DNA from: SIAQ01 sp964484265
GTDB lineage: Bacteria > Planctomycetota > Planctomycetia > Gemmatales > Gemmataceae
Reading direction: 5' to 3'
Assembly (NCBI GenBank): GCA_964484265.1
Contig: CAZAFH010000017.1
Coordinates: 1 to 64,000, forward strand
Length of the DNA stretch: 64,000 nt
The position numbers and the translations under genes are program-made. The notes under the pieces were generated by a model. The model was not told the origin of the DNA and ran no database searches. It saw only the letters and a program-made list of their open reading frames with translations. Shown here piece after piece: positions 32,728 through 41,049 of this stretch; the stretch's first letter is position 1, and the number at the start of each line of letters is the position of its first letter.

Positions 32728-33636
32728 GTGCCGAAGATCGCATTCCTCTTCCCCGGTCAAGGCGCCCAGTACGTGGGCATGGCTCAACAACTCTGCGAGA
32801 CGCTGCCAGCGGCGAAGAAACTTTTCGACGAAGCAGCTTCGATCCTCGGCTACGACCTGCTTGAAGTGTGCGTGAAAGGCCCGAAGGAACGCCTCGACAG
32901 CACTGTAGTCAGCCAACCTGCGATTTACGTCGCCAGCCTGGCAGCACTCGAAAGCTTGCGTGCCACTCAACCGCCGCTCGAAGCCGACTGCGTCGCCACG
33001 GCAGGCCTGAGCCTCGGCGAGTACACCGCGCTGGCGTTCGCCGGCGCATTCACTTTTGCGGATGGATTACGCCTCGTCAAAACCCGCGGCGAGGCGATGC
33101 AAGCCGCGGCCGACGCGACGCCGAGCGGCATGGTCAGCGTGCTCGGAGTCGAACTTGCGAAACTCGAAGAGTTGTGCGCGAAGGCGAGCGCCGTTGGCAT
33201 GGTGCGCGTCGCCAATCATCTCTGCCCGGGCAATATCGTCGTATCGGGAACCAAGGCTGCGTGCGACGAAGTCGAACGGCTCGCGCCCGAATACGGCGCG
33301 ATGAAGACGATCCGCCTCGCCGTGGCTGGCGCGTTCCACACCGACATCATGAAACCCGCCGACGAAACTCTGGCGGCGGCCCTCGAAAAGATCGCACTGC
33401 AAATGCCGCGTCTGCCCGTCTGGTCGAACGTCGATGCCAAACCGCACACCGACCCCGCCGAGATCCGCGGTCTGCTCGTCAAACAGGTGCTGCAACCGGT
33501 GCAATGGGAATCGACGATGCGCGGCTTGCTCGCCGCCGGCATCGACAAATTCTGCGAACTCGGCCCGCAACGCGTTCTCGCCGGCCTTCTGAAGCGAGTC
33601 GAACGCAAAATGGAATGCGTGAACGTGCAAGCGTGA
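32728..33636 (+). CDS. fabD: Malonyl-CoA:ACP transacylase
   Basis: A 302-residue enzyme moving malonyl groups from CoA to acyl carrier protein for fatty-acid synthesis. N-terminal PKIAFLFPGQGAQYVGM, the nucleophile Ser95 in AGLSLGEYTALAF, RGEAMQ(A)AAD with the conserved Arg, and AVAGAFHTDIM with the catalytic His complete the active site. Start is taken as GTG at 32728 with CGGAGGA upstream; ATG at 32677 would add 17 residues of unusual sequence. It is last in rpmF-plsX-vapD-like-fabD; fabH, fabG and acpP do not follow. Confidence 0.94.
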   Translation: MPKIAFLFPGQGAQYVGMAQQLCETLPAAKKLFDEAASILGYDLLEVCVKGPKERLDSTVVSQPAIYVASLAALESLRATQPPLEADCVATAGLSLGEYTALAFAGAFTFADGLRLVKTRGEAMQAAADATPSGMVSVLGVELAKLEELCAKASAVGMVRVANHLCPGNIVVSGTKAACDEVERLAPEYGAMKTIRLAVAGAFHTDIMKPADETLAAALEKIALQMPRLPVWSNVDAKPHTDPAEIRGLLVKQVLQPVQWESTMRGLLAAGIDKFCELGPQRVLAGLLKRVERKMECVNVQA

Positions 33637-33767
33637 TGGATTCGGAATGTCGCTCACCATTTTTTTCGCGACGATCAACCGCCGATTTTCTTGCCTTCGT
33701 GGCAACTGGAAGGGCGTGTAGAATAACATCGTACGCTCCCTTTCCCAAAAAACCGGAGGATCACCAT

Positions 33768-34055
33768 ATGGCGACCCTTGTTATCGACAATATGCCGGCA
33801 TCGCTGTTTGACCGAATTCAGCGGTTGGCGAAGGCGCAACACCGGACGCCTGCCGATGCTGCGCTCGACGTTCTGGAGAATGCGTTGGGCGATTCGGCAG
33901 CGACGCGTACCGAAGCGCCGTTGCCGAGCGAGCCTTTCCTGACAGAGGAAATCTGCGCACCGGTCACTATTCCGTGGCCAGCCGGCGAACTCGTTAACGC
34001 AGTGCATGTCGAACCACCCTTGCCAACGGCCCATGACATTCCACCTGAGGAATAG
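33768..34055 (+). CDS. Small ribbon-helix-helix-like protein
   Basis: A 95-residue protein. Residues 1-42 (MATLVIDNMPASLFDRIQRL, then RTPADAALDVLENAL) look like a ribbon-helix-helix DNA-binding domain of the FitA/antitoxin type: one strand and two helices. The rest is Pro-rich and acidic (PSEPFLTEEICAPVTIPWPAG) and could bind a partner. AACCGGAGGA precedes the ATG. Its stop is 2 nt from the next start. By layout it resembles the antitoxin gene of a type II module, but the partner is not a known toxin, so that is only inference. Confidence 0.6.
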   Translation: MATLVIDNMPASLFDRIQRLAKAQHRTPADAALDVLENALGDSAATRTEAPLPSEPFLTEEICAPVTIPWPAGELVNAVHVEPPLPTAHDIPPEE

Positions 34056-34057
34056 CA

Positions 34058-34567
34058 ATGTTTATTCGCTCGGCGGCGACGACGCCATTGACACAAGGAG
34101 ACATCATTGAGGATTGTCCTCTCGTCGGAATGAATTTGTCGGCTCTTCCTCTTGATCTCCAGAATCCTCCTATCAAATGGTGGACATCTCGTGTCATTGT
34201 GTTGACTCAAGCGTGCGATTTGGCCCAGGCGAAAGTAGAGTCGGTGGTTGTGGCTCAGGTTCATGACGCACAGAAACTGGTCGAATCGGGCGTTCTGAAA
34301 GGAGCCGTTGTCCGCGATCAAATGCGCCGCCATCAGGTGTTCGGCTGGTATTTTCTGCCAGCGGTGACGACGCCGGTTTCGCTGCCGGAATCGTTGATCG
34401 ACTTGCGAGATATCCATTCGGTGCCGCGTCTCGTATTGGAGCAGTTGATTAAGGGCGGAGAACGAGTCGCAAGTCTGGCGTCGCCTTATCGCGAGCATCT
34501 GGCACAGCATTTCGCCGTCACCTACATGCGGGTGGCATTACCTGGAACCTATTCGACGCAGCCTTGA
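34058..34567 (+). CDS. Unrecognised protein coupled to the ribbon-helix-helix gene
   Basis: A 169-residue soluble protein. Clear segments are TPLTQGDIIEDCPLVGMN, WWTSRVIVLTQACDLAQAKV, RRHQVFGWYFLPA, and a C-terminal PYREHLAQHFAVTYMRVALP. The TQACDLAQ motif recalls a family of phage or accessory proteins I have seen next to small RHH-like proteins; no enzymatic residues are obvious. It starts 2 nt after the preceding stop. It does not resemble PIN, RelE or HipA toxins. The two genes form a likely two-gene operon of unknown purpose. Confidence 0.5.
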   Translation: MFIRSAATTPLTQGDIIEDCPLVGMNLSALPLDLQNPPIKWWTSRVIVLTQACDLAQAKVESVVVAQVHDAQKLVESGVLKGAVVRDQMRRHQVFGWYFLPAVTTPVSLPESLIDLRDIHSVPRLVLEQLIKGGERVASLASPYREHLAQHFAVTYMRVALPGTYSTQP

Positions 34568-34831
34568 CACAGACTGCGAGTCGGCCGTCAGCACAACCGC
34601 GAGTGGGGATTATTCGCCCGACGCCGATCAGAATTTCACCACTCACACTTGAATTACCTCGATTATCACCTCAAAAACAGGCGCTGCGTAACGGCACGCG
34701 ATTTGCCAAGTCGGTTCCGCGACCTTGCTCACGCGGCAGAATCGTTGATTCTTTCAGGATCGCAGGTCTTATTCCTGGCTGCGTCTCATTGGCGCACCCC
34801 GGTACTGATCCACAATCCAGAGAGACGAATC

Positions 34832-35839
34832 ATGCGTTTACGGATTCCGCGCCGCGGCTTTACCTTGATCGAACTGCTCGTCGTCATCGCCATCATCGCG
34901 ATACTCATTTCGCTGCTTGTGCCTGCCGTCCAGAAAGTGCGCGAAGCGGCGTCGCGAACGCAATGCGGGAATAATCTCAAGCAACTCGCGCTCGCGGCTC
35001 ACAGTTATCATGACGCCAACAAATGCTATTTCTCGGCCCGCGCTTCGTCGTCGCCTCGCTATGGGCATATGGTTCCGCTGTTGCCCTACATTGAGCAAGG
35101 CGCTTTGGCCAACAAGTTCGACGTCACGGCTCCCGGCGGATTCGCCGATCCCACGCATCAATCGATCGCCAACACCTATCTTACGATTGTTCGTTGCCCG
35201 ACCAATCCGACGGCGAAGAGCCCCATCAAGATGCGAGCGTCGAGTTCCACGGGAAAGAGCTACGGGAATTTCATTACAGCGTCGGGATCGACGACCGACC
35301 CCAACGACCCGACGATTCTCACGGGCTGGGGGAACGACTACTGGACCAATCATGGAATAAGTAAGCCTACTTATTCGCTCGTCTATCCCAGCGGGCCGAG
35401 CCCCACGCCTATTTTCGGCGGGACCAATCCAAAGATGGCCTGGGTGACCGACGGCCTCTCGAACACCACGATGTTCCTCGAACACGCAGGCTACGACACG
35501 CACTTCGTTTCGGGAGTCGGAATGCCGATGCCTGACACCGACGTGACGCTGGATCAACCTGGCGCCTGGGGCACCTGGCTGGGTTGGTGCGCGTTCATGG
35601 TGCAGGGCTACGACAACTATACGCCTGCCACCTATCCGACGAACCTTTCCAACATCCCGTCTGGGACGGAATGCGCGATCAACTGCAACAATTCGCAGGG
35701 TGTGTTCGGCTTTCATCCGGGCGGCGCGCATGTCGCCATGGGCGATGGCACCGTGCGGTTTCTTTCGACGAGCACCTCGGTCGCGACGCTCATGGCCCTG
35801 GTAACGCGCAACGGCGAGGAGATAGCCAGTGTCGATTAA
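34832..35839 (+). CDS. DUF1559 pilin-like protein
   Basis: A 335-residue protein of the DUF1559 family, very numerous in planctomycetes. The N-terminus RRGFTLIELLVVIAIIAILI is a type IV pilin/pseudopilin prepilin signal with a cleavage site before Phe, followed by VPAVQKVREAASRTQCGNNL. The C-terminal FGFHPGGAHVAMGDGTVRFL is the usual family ending. It is probably exported by a type II/IV system and anchored or assembled at the surface. The ATG at 34832 fits; the longer frame from 34649 is not coding. Its stop overlaps the GTG start of the following lipoprotein gene by 11 nt. Confidence 0.92.
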   Translation: MRLRIPRRGFTLIELLVVIAIIAILISLLVPAVQKVREAASRTQCGNNLKQLALAAHSYHDANKCYFSARASSSPRYGHMVPLLPYIEQGALANKFDVTAPGGFADPTHQSIANTYLTIVRCPTNPTAKSPIKMRASSSTGKSYGNFITASGSTTDPNDPTILTGWGNDYWTNHGISKPTYSLVYPSGPSPTPIFGGTNPKMAWVTDGLSNTTMFLEHAGYDTHFVSGVGMPMPDTDVTLDQPGAWGTWLGWCAFMVQGYDNYTPATYPTNLSNIPSGTECAINCNNSQGVFGFHPGGAHVAMGDGTVRFLSTSTSVATLMALVTRNGEEIASVD

Positions 35840-36260
35840 TGCATTCCACCAGCGGCGATCGCGTTATCAGGCAGCGGCTCTCCTGGCATTCGCCATATTC
35901 ACGATCTGCGGTTGCGCGCGACCAACGCCGGTCTGTCCTGCGTCCGGGCAACTCCGGCTCAATGGCCGCCCCTTGGAGGGCGCCTACGTCGTGTTTCACG
36001 CCCTGGGTAACCCGCAAAAAGAACTCAGCCCTGACACCGCACGTACGCTGCCGGATGGATCATTCATTGCGCGCGTTCGTGGGCCGGGAGAATACGCCGT
36101 CACGGTTTTTTGGCCTCAGGTTACGCAGGAAAATGGTGACATCGTGGAAGGCGAAGATCAGTTCAAGGGCAAGTATCGAAAGGTCGATCGGCCTGTCCAA
36201 AAAGTGGTTATCCAGAAGGGCGACAACGCACTGCCGCCAATCAATCTGACTTACCCGTGA
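35829..36260 (+). CDS. Small lipoprotein with carboxypeptidase-regulatory-like fold
   Basis: A 143-residue protein with a lipobox-type signal (LLAFAIFTICGC, Cys at about residue 28) and a mature beta-sandwich: VCPASGQLRLNGRPLEGAYV, LPDGSFIARVRGPGEYAVTV, VVIQKGDNALPPINLT. The same G-x-v-x-x-n-G-x-p-l pattern is common in small lipoproteins paired with DUF1559 proteins in planctomycetes. The start is GTG with GGAG upstream, overlapping the DUF1559 stop by 11 nt, so translation is probably coupled. Its role beside DUF1559 is unknown. Confidence 0.75.
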   Translation: MSINAFHQRRSRYQAAALLAFAIFTICGCARPTPVCPASGQLRLNGRPLEGAYVVFHALGNPQKELSPDTARTLPDGSFIARVRGPGEYAVTVFWPQVTQENGDIVEGEDQFKGKYRKVDRPVQKVVIQKGDNALPPINLTYP

Positions 36261-36291
36261 TCATGTTGTTCATCAATAGGAGAAGTTTTTC

Positions 36292-38358
36292 ATGCGGAAA
36301 TTAAATATTACCAGCCTCGCTGCGATTGCATTCGCGCTGTGTGCCGGCCCTGTTTTCTCGGCGGACTTGCTTTCGAAACAGTCCGGCCCCTGGTCAGGCA
36401 AAGAGACGTGGGACGCCGGCCGCGTGCCGCAGAAGGGGGATCGCGTCGTGATTCGTGCGGGGCACACCGTCACGTACGATGTCGATTCGCGCGAAGTGAT
36501 TCGGCTGGTGCAGGTCGCTGGGACACTTGATTTCGCACGCGATCGCAACACACGCCTCGACGTTGGACTTCTCACGGTAATCGCCAGCGAGTTTCCCTCG
36601 GAAGAAGGCTTCGATTGCCACGCCAGCCCCAAGATGGCGGCCCACGGCAAGGAACGCCCCGCCCTCTACGTAGGCAAACCGGGAAATCCGATCCCGGGCA
36701 AATTCCAGTCGATTATTCGCTTGCACTACGTTGCAGGCATGGACAAGGATTCCTGTCCCGCCATTGTCTGCTGCGGCGGCCGAATGGAAATTCATGGCGA
36801 ACCGATGAAGACCACCTGGGTCAAGCTCAAACGCAAGGTCGAACCAGGCGCCACTAGCCTCGCCGTCGCCGAATCGGTCGCCGATTGGAAGGAAGGGGAC
36901 CAGATCGTCGTCGGCAGCACCCATCGCGCACGCAACGAGGGCAGGCGCGGCGGCTTCGTTGACGCTTCCGAAAACGAACAACGACGAATCATCTCCGTCT
37001 CCAGCCGTGATTTCACTGGCGGCTATACGATCAAGCTCGACAGGCCGATAATGTTCAACCATTTCGCCGACGACAGCTTTCAGGCCGAGGTCATCAACTT
37101 GAGCCGAAACGTCGTCATCGAATCGGCAGATCCCGACGGCATCCGCGGGCACACGATGTTCCACAAGCATTCCGCCGGTTCAATCAGCTACGCCGAGTTC
37201 CGCCATCTCGGCAAGAAGGACACGCTGGGCCGCTATAGCATCCACTTCCACCTGTGCGGCCAAACGATGCGCGGCAGCTCGGTCATCGGCGCCTCCATCT
37301 GGGATAGCCACAACCGCTGGATCACGATTCACGGTACCGACGCCCTCGTCATTCGCGATTGCGTCGGCTACAAGAGCCTGGGTCACGGCTATTTCCTCGA
37401 AGACGGTACTGAAGTCAATAACGTCCTCGATCATAATGTCGCCATGTTCGTCATCCCCGCCAAAACGCAACCCAAGCAAGTCATCCCGTTCGACCCGAAT
37501 CGCGGCGCCGGCTTCTGGTGGGCGAACTGCCAGAACAGCTTCACGCGAAATGTCGCCGTCGATTGTGCCGAGTACGGCTATCGCTTCGATTGCAAAAAGA
37601 CTTCGGACTTCGACCCCGTGCTGCCGATAAGGCAACCCGATGGCACGACCAAACTGCAAGACACGCGTATCATGCCGTTCATCCGCTTCGAGGATAATGA
37701 GGCACACACGATGCGTTTCTTCTGCCTGAATCTACGCGGCATCCGACGTCCGGACGGCGGCGGTCTCGCCTTGTACGAGCAGAATGTCACGCTCGCCAGG
37801 GAAGCCGCCGAAGCGATGCCGAATCCGGGTCAGCCCTTCTGGATCCGCAATTTCAAGGCCTGGGAGGCGAACTGGTCGGTTCACCTCGGCACCACGGGCG
37901 TCTTCATCGACGGCCTGGATTCTTTCCGCAACGATGTCGCCATCTGGCGCTCGATCATGGACCGTTCCGGCTATCGGCGCATGACCTCGAAAGAGATGCG
38001 TGTCAACGATATTCACAACCCGATCAGCATGGGCCTGCCCGAAAGCCTCGGTGAATCCGGAAGCAAGAGCGGCTTCGGCGGCGTGTCGAGCTTCAAGGAC
38101 ACACTGCCTCCCGTCACGATAATCACGAGCGCAATCCGCACGGGGAATCTTGTGCGAGTGCGCGGCTCGGTTGCCGACACGAGCGATATCCGCCGCGTCG
38201 TCGTCAATGGCCAGCAGGCACGCTCTACGCGCGGCAGTTTTGCGGAGTGGGAGATCACCCTGGAAGCGCCGGCGGGGCAACGATTCGAGGTGGCGGCCTT
38301 CGCGGAAGACGTGCGTGGTTATGTCGAGAAAGGTGCGCACAAGGTTGTTGTCGAATGA
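36292..38358 (+). CDS. Secreted G8-domain / parallel beta-helix protein
   Basis: A 688-residue exported protein (signal peptide about 1-23). Residues about 25-140 form a G8 domain: SGPWSGKETWDAGRVPQKGD, VVIRAGHTVTYDVDSREVIR and DVGLLTVI. A long right-handed beta-helix follows (about 230-560): ISYAEFRHLGKKDTLGRYSI, HFHLCGQTMRGSSVIGASI and later HNRWITIHGTDALVIRDC, with FLEDGTEVNNVL. The layout resembles CEMIP/KIAA1199 and TMEM2-type proteins, which degrade hyaluronan in animals. Whether this one cuts a polysaccharide is inference. AGGAGAAG precedes the ATG. It is downstream of the lipoprotein gene by 31 nt. Confidence 0.85.
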   Translation: MRKLNITSLAAIAFALCAGPVFSADLLSKQSGPWSGKETWDAGRVPQKGDRVVIRAGHTVTYDVDSREVIRLVQVAGTLDFARDRNTRLDVGLLTVIASEFPSEEGFDCHASPKMAAHGKERPALYVGKPGNPIPGKFQSIIRLHYVAGMDKDSCPAIVCCGGRMEIHGEPMKTTWVKLKRKVEPGATSLAVAESVADWKEGDQIVVGSTHRARNEGRRGGFVDASENEQRRIISVSSRDFTGGYTIKLDRPIMFNHFADDSFQAEVINLSRNVVIESADPDGIRGHTMFHKHSAGSISYAEFRHLGKKDTLGRYSIHFHLCGQTMRGSSVIGASIWDSHNRWITIHGTDALVIRDCVGYKSLGHGYFLEDGTEVNNVLDHNVAMFVIPAKTQPKQVIPFDPNRGAGFWWANCQNSFTRNVAVDCAEYGYRFDCKKTSDFDPVLPIRQPDGTTKLQDTRIMPFIRFEDNEAHTMRFFCLNLRGIRRPDGGGLALYEQNVTLAREAAEAMPNPGQPFWIRNFKAWEANWSVHLGTTGVFIDGLDSFRNDVAIWRSIMDRSGYRRMTSKEMRVNDIHNPISMGLPESLGESGSKSGFGGVSSFKDTLPPVTIITSAIRTGNLVRVRGSVADTSDIRRVVVNGQQARSTRGSFAEWEITLEAPAGQRFEVAAFAEDVRGYVEKGAHKVVVE

Positions 38359-38364
38359 GTATGA

Positions 38365-38434
38365 TGTGGGGCAAGCTGCTAGCTTGCCCAAAACACCTCA
38401 GCATCAACCGAGCAAGCTAGCAGCTTGCTCCACA
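38365..38434. repeat. Palindrome TGGGGCAAGCTGCTAGC
   Basis: TGTGGGGCAAGCTGCTAGCTTGC at the left is mirrored by GCAAGCTAGCAGCTTGCTCCACA at 38412-38434, with one mismatch and about 24 nt of loop. It lies just after the G8-protein stop, and the enoyl-CoA hydratase gene ends 11 nt beyond it on the other strand. It could serve as a bidirectional terminator, though it lacks T-tracts. Confidence 0.85.
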
Positions 38435-38445
38435 AAAGAGCGGTG

Positions 38446-39240
38446 TCACGCCCACGGCGCGGCTTGTTTCGCGAAGAAAGCACGCAGGCCGGCCTGGCAT
38501 TCTTCCGTCAAACGAGGGGCGGCGCTGGCGCGGGCGGCGTCTTCGATCGACATCGCTTGCCGAGAAAATTGCTGAAGGTGTTCCTTCGTTTTCGCCAGCG
38601 CGTTGGGACCGCCCTCGGCACATTCCTTGGCGAGCGATCTGGCGCGATCCATCAACGCCCCCGGTTCGACGACCTCGTTGATGAGGCCGGCGCGAGCGGC
38701 TTCGTGAGCGTCGATCAAAAGCCCGGTGAGCAGAAGGTACCGAGCCAGACGCTCGCCGACATGGCGCATCAGATGGGGCATGACCATCGCCGCCACCAGA
38801 CCGCGGCGAACTTCCGGGTAGCCGAACTTTGCCTGCGGGACGGCGAGTGCTAAATCGCACACGGTGACCAACCCAGCACCGCCGGCGACAGCCGCTCCTT
38901 GCACGGCAGCGATGGTCGGCTTCGGCAACGTGTAGATCAGGTCGTACAGCTTCGCCAAACGCAACGCATCGTCCCAGATTGGGGAGCTTTCCGGCGCCGA
39001 GCCGACCTTCACAGATTCAAGTGATTCTTGCAATTCCGCTAAATCCATGCCCGCGCAAAACACCGTGCCAGCGGCAGTCAGTATCACACTGCGTGCCGAC
39101 GCATCATCGCGTGCCCGCTCGAATGCCGTGGTCAACTCGGCGATGAGCGCTCGGCTCAGAGCGTTGCGCTTGTCGGCTCGGTTAATCGTGATGATCGCGG
39201 TGGAAGCTGCGATTTCGTAGAGGACGATTGCGTCGGACAT
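38446..39240 (-). CDS. Enoyl-CoA hydratase/isomerase family protein
   Basis: A 264-residue crotonase-fold enzyme. RADKRNALSRALIAEL, the oxyanion-hole segment AAGTVFCAGMDLAEL, and AVQGAAVAGGAGLVTVCDLA with GYPEVRRGLVAAMVMPHL. The Glu in YPEVR matches the hydratase acid/base position; the other catalytic Glu is not obvious in the GGAGL turn, so the exact reaction (methylglutaconyl-CoA or enoyl-CoA) cannot be fixed. AAGGAAC lies eight bases before the ATG at 39240, which is therefore preferred to 39246. It precedes a family B palindrome, and the AtuA-type pair is upstream on the same strand, suggesting a leucine or isoprenoid catabolic unit. Confidence 0.88.
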   Translation of the reverse strand: MSDAIVLYEIAASTAIITINRADKRNALSRALIAELTTAFERARDDASARSVILTAAGTVFCAGMDLAELQESLESVKVGSAPESSPIWDDALRLAKLYDLIYTLPKPTIAAVQGAAVAGGAGLVTVCDLALAVPQAKFGYPEVRRGLVAAMVMPHLMRHVGERLARYLLLTGLLIDAHEAARAGLINEVVEPGALMDRARSLAKECAEGGPNALAKTKEHLQQFSRQAMSIEDAARASAAPRLTEECQAGLRAFFAKQAAPWA

Positions 39241-39257
39241 GGCCATGTTCCTTTTTT

Positions 39258-39308
39258 CGCTTGCCGTTTAGCGCTCGGAGAATCTCATGCGAGCGCTAAA
39301 CGCAAGCG
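39258..39308. repeat. Family B palindrome
   Basis: CGCTTGCCGTTTAGCGCTCG is mirrored by CGAGCGCTAAACGCAAGCG with about 12 nt between (two small mismatches). The outer CGCTTG/CAAGCG and inner TTTAGCG/CGCTAAA are shared with the copy at 57407-57468. It lies in the gap between the enoyl-CoA hydratase and AtuA-like genes on the minus strand. Confidence 0.88.
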
Positions 39309-39312
39309 GAGA

Positions 39313-39666
39313 TCAAAGTGGTTTTCGCGTCATGCGTTCGAGTCCGTTCGGGATGTCAATCGGCATTGCCAATAGCGTGAGCGCGAGCGTCTTACCCTGG
39401 GTGTCGATGCGCAGCGATCGGCTCGCGCCGCCGGCGAGAATGTCGTAAAGCAGGAAATTCAGCGCGAGTACGTTTGCTGCCTCAAAGCGCTCGACTCGGC
39501 TTGGCTGCATCGGAGCGAAATACGCGGCGACAACCTCGGCGGTGAGATTGGCACGCAGCCAATCGAAACCTTCGGGCGTGTAGGCGATGACGGCGATATT
39601 GGCGTGGTTGCCCTTGTCGCCGCTTCGGCCATGAGCGATCGTGCTCAACATGATTTTCTCGTTCAT
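39313..39666 (-). CDS. AtuA C-terminal-type small protein
   Basis: A 117-residue protein matching the C-terminal portion of AtuA-like proteins: IAHGRSGDKGNHANIAVIA near the start, TAEVVAAYFAPMQPSRVERF, and EAANVLALNFLLYDILAGG. In many bacteria it is a separate gene behind the DUF1446 protein. Its ATG overlaps the stop of that gene in an ATGA, so translation is coupled; the pair probably forms one enzyme. It acts in acyclic terpene or leucine-linked acyl-CoA catabolism by association; the chemistry is not established. Confidence 0.85.
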   Translation of the reverse strand: MNEKIMLSTIAHGRSGDKGNHANIAVIAYTPEGFDWLRANLTAEVVAAYFAPMQPSRVERFEAANVLALNFLLYDILAGGASRSLRIDTQGKTLALTLLAMPIDIPNGLERMTRKPL

Positions 39667-40997
39667 GATAAGACCTCCACGCATGCTTGCAGGGCCGATT
39701 TTGCGATCAGCGCCGGCCAATACGCGAACACCTCGCGCACGGCGGGGCGTCCGGTCGTGTAGCCCGTGACGCCGGGCGGTCCCGATGTGACCAGCGGCGC
39801 GAACTCCTTCGCGAATCGCTCGACCTTCGATTTCTGCGCATCATGCACGGCGACTCGCAGCACTACCTCCGGAGGATTCGCCGGCACGACGGCGACGCCC
39901 GGAGCACACGCGCCGGCGCCGAGGCATTCAATATTGCTGCGATCAAACGTGCAGCCCGTCCGCTCGAGCAAGGCGGCGCCTGCGCGTTTCGCCTTGGCGA
40001 TGGCCTCCGGACCGGCGATGACAAGCGTGCCGCTCGCGCTGAACCCGTCCCGATAGGCGATGGAGACTTTGTACGTGTCGGTTGCCGGCTTGCCTTTGGC
40101 AGAATGCACGCGCATTGTCCGTGCTTTGACGGCATCCAGAGCGACGCTCGTGAAATCCACGACGACGTCGGGCGTCATGTACCGCGCGGGGTCGGCGACC
40201 TCGTAGAGCAGTTGCTCGATCAGTGTCTCGCGATTGACGCCCGGACCAGAATCGGAACTGATCGTGAAGCTGCCGTCTGGGGCGAAGTCGGCATAGGGAT
40301 AGCCGATATCCGAATAATCCTGTACTTCCCGCCAGTTGCACCACAGCCCGCCGCATACCTGGGAACCGCATTCGATGAGATGCCCTGCCACGCTGGCGCC
40401 GCACAGGCGGTCCCAGTCGGTCCAACCCCAACCGAAGGTGTGCACTACGGGGCCGACCGTCAGCGAGGCGTCGGCGACGCGGCCGGTGATAACGATATCA
40501 GCCCCGCGCGATAATGCCTCGGCGATCGGCTGAGCGCCGAGGTAAGCGTTCGCACTGACGACGCGCGGCCTGATCGACGCCAGGGCGGCGCCAGTGTCGA
40601 GATTGGTCAACGCGTGATGCTCGAGCAGCGTGTCGAGCCGAGGCAACAAGTCGTCGCCCGAAACGACGGCAACCTTCCTGGCGAGACCTGCCGTGTCAAG
40701 GATCGCCTTCGCCTTGCGCGCGCAGCCCAGCGGATTCATGCCGCCGGCATTGGTGACGATCCTTAGCTTCGGTTGTTTGGCGAGAGTCGGCGTCAGGCGT
40801 TCGAGCACGTCGAGAAAGTCGCCGGCATAACCCGCGTCGGGGTCACGCTGCTTCTGCAAGGCGAGAATCGACATCGTCAGCTCGGCCAGATATTCGAGCG
40901 TCAGGTAGTCGAGGCTGCCACGCTCGGCGAGACGCAGCGGCGCGTCGATATTGTCGCCCCAGAATCCGCAAGCATTGCCAATGCGAAGGGTGGACAT
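39663..40997 (-). CDS. AtuA-family (DUF1446) protein
   Basis: A 444-residue protein. The N-terminal RIGNACGFWGDNIDAPLRLA, SLDYLTLEYLAELTMSIL, and VVSANAYLGAQPIAEAL with GADIVITGRVADASL are the DUF1446 signature, and HLIECGSQVCGGLW is the late hallmark. AtuA is needed for acyclic terpene (citronellol) utilisation in Pseudomonas; its reaction is still unclear. The start is set at ATG 40997; a TTG at 41012 would add five residues. It overlaps the small AtuA C-terminal protein by 4 nt and is followed by enoyl-CoA hydratase, consistent with branched acyl-CoA breakdown. No biotin carboxylase (AtuC/F) is in the window. Confidence 0.88.
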   Translation of the reverse strand: MSTLRIGNACGFWGDNIDAPLRLAERGSLDYLTLEYLAELTMSILALQKQRDPDAGYAGDFLDVLERLTPTLAKQPKLRIVTNAGGMNPLGCARKAKAILDTAGLARKVAVVSGDDLLPRLDTLLEHHALTNLDTGAALASIRPRVVSANAYLGAQPIAEALSRGADIVITGRVADASLTVGPVVHTFGWGWTDWDRLCGASVAGHLIECGSQVCGGLWCNWREVQDYSDIGYPYADFAPDGSFTISSDSGPGVNRETLIEQLLYEVADPARYMTPDVVVDFTSVALDAVKARTMRVHSAKGKPATDTYKVSIAYRDGFSASGTLVIAGPEAIAKAKRAGAALLERTGCTFDRSNIECLGAGACAPGVAVVPANPPEVVLRVAVHDAQKSKVERFAKEFAPLVTSGPPGVTGYTTGRPAVREVFAYWPALIAKSALQACVEVLS

Positions 40998-41049
40998 TGG
41001 GAGAGGTTCCAAATAGGTGATGATTCGGTGCTCATCTTGGAGGAAACAG

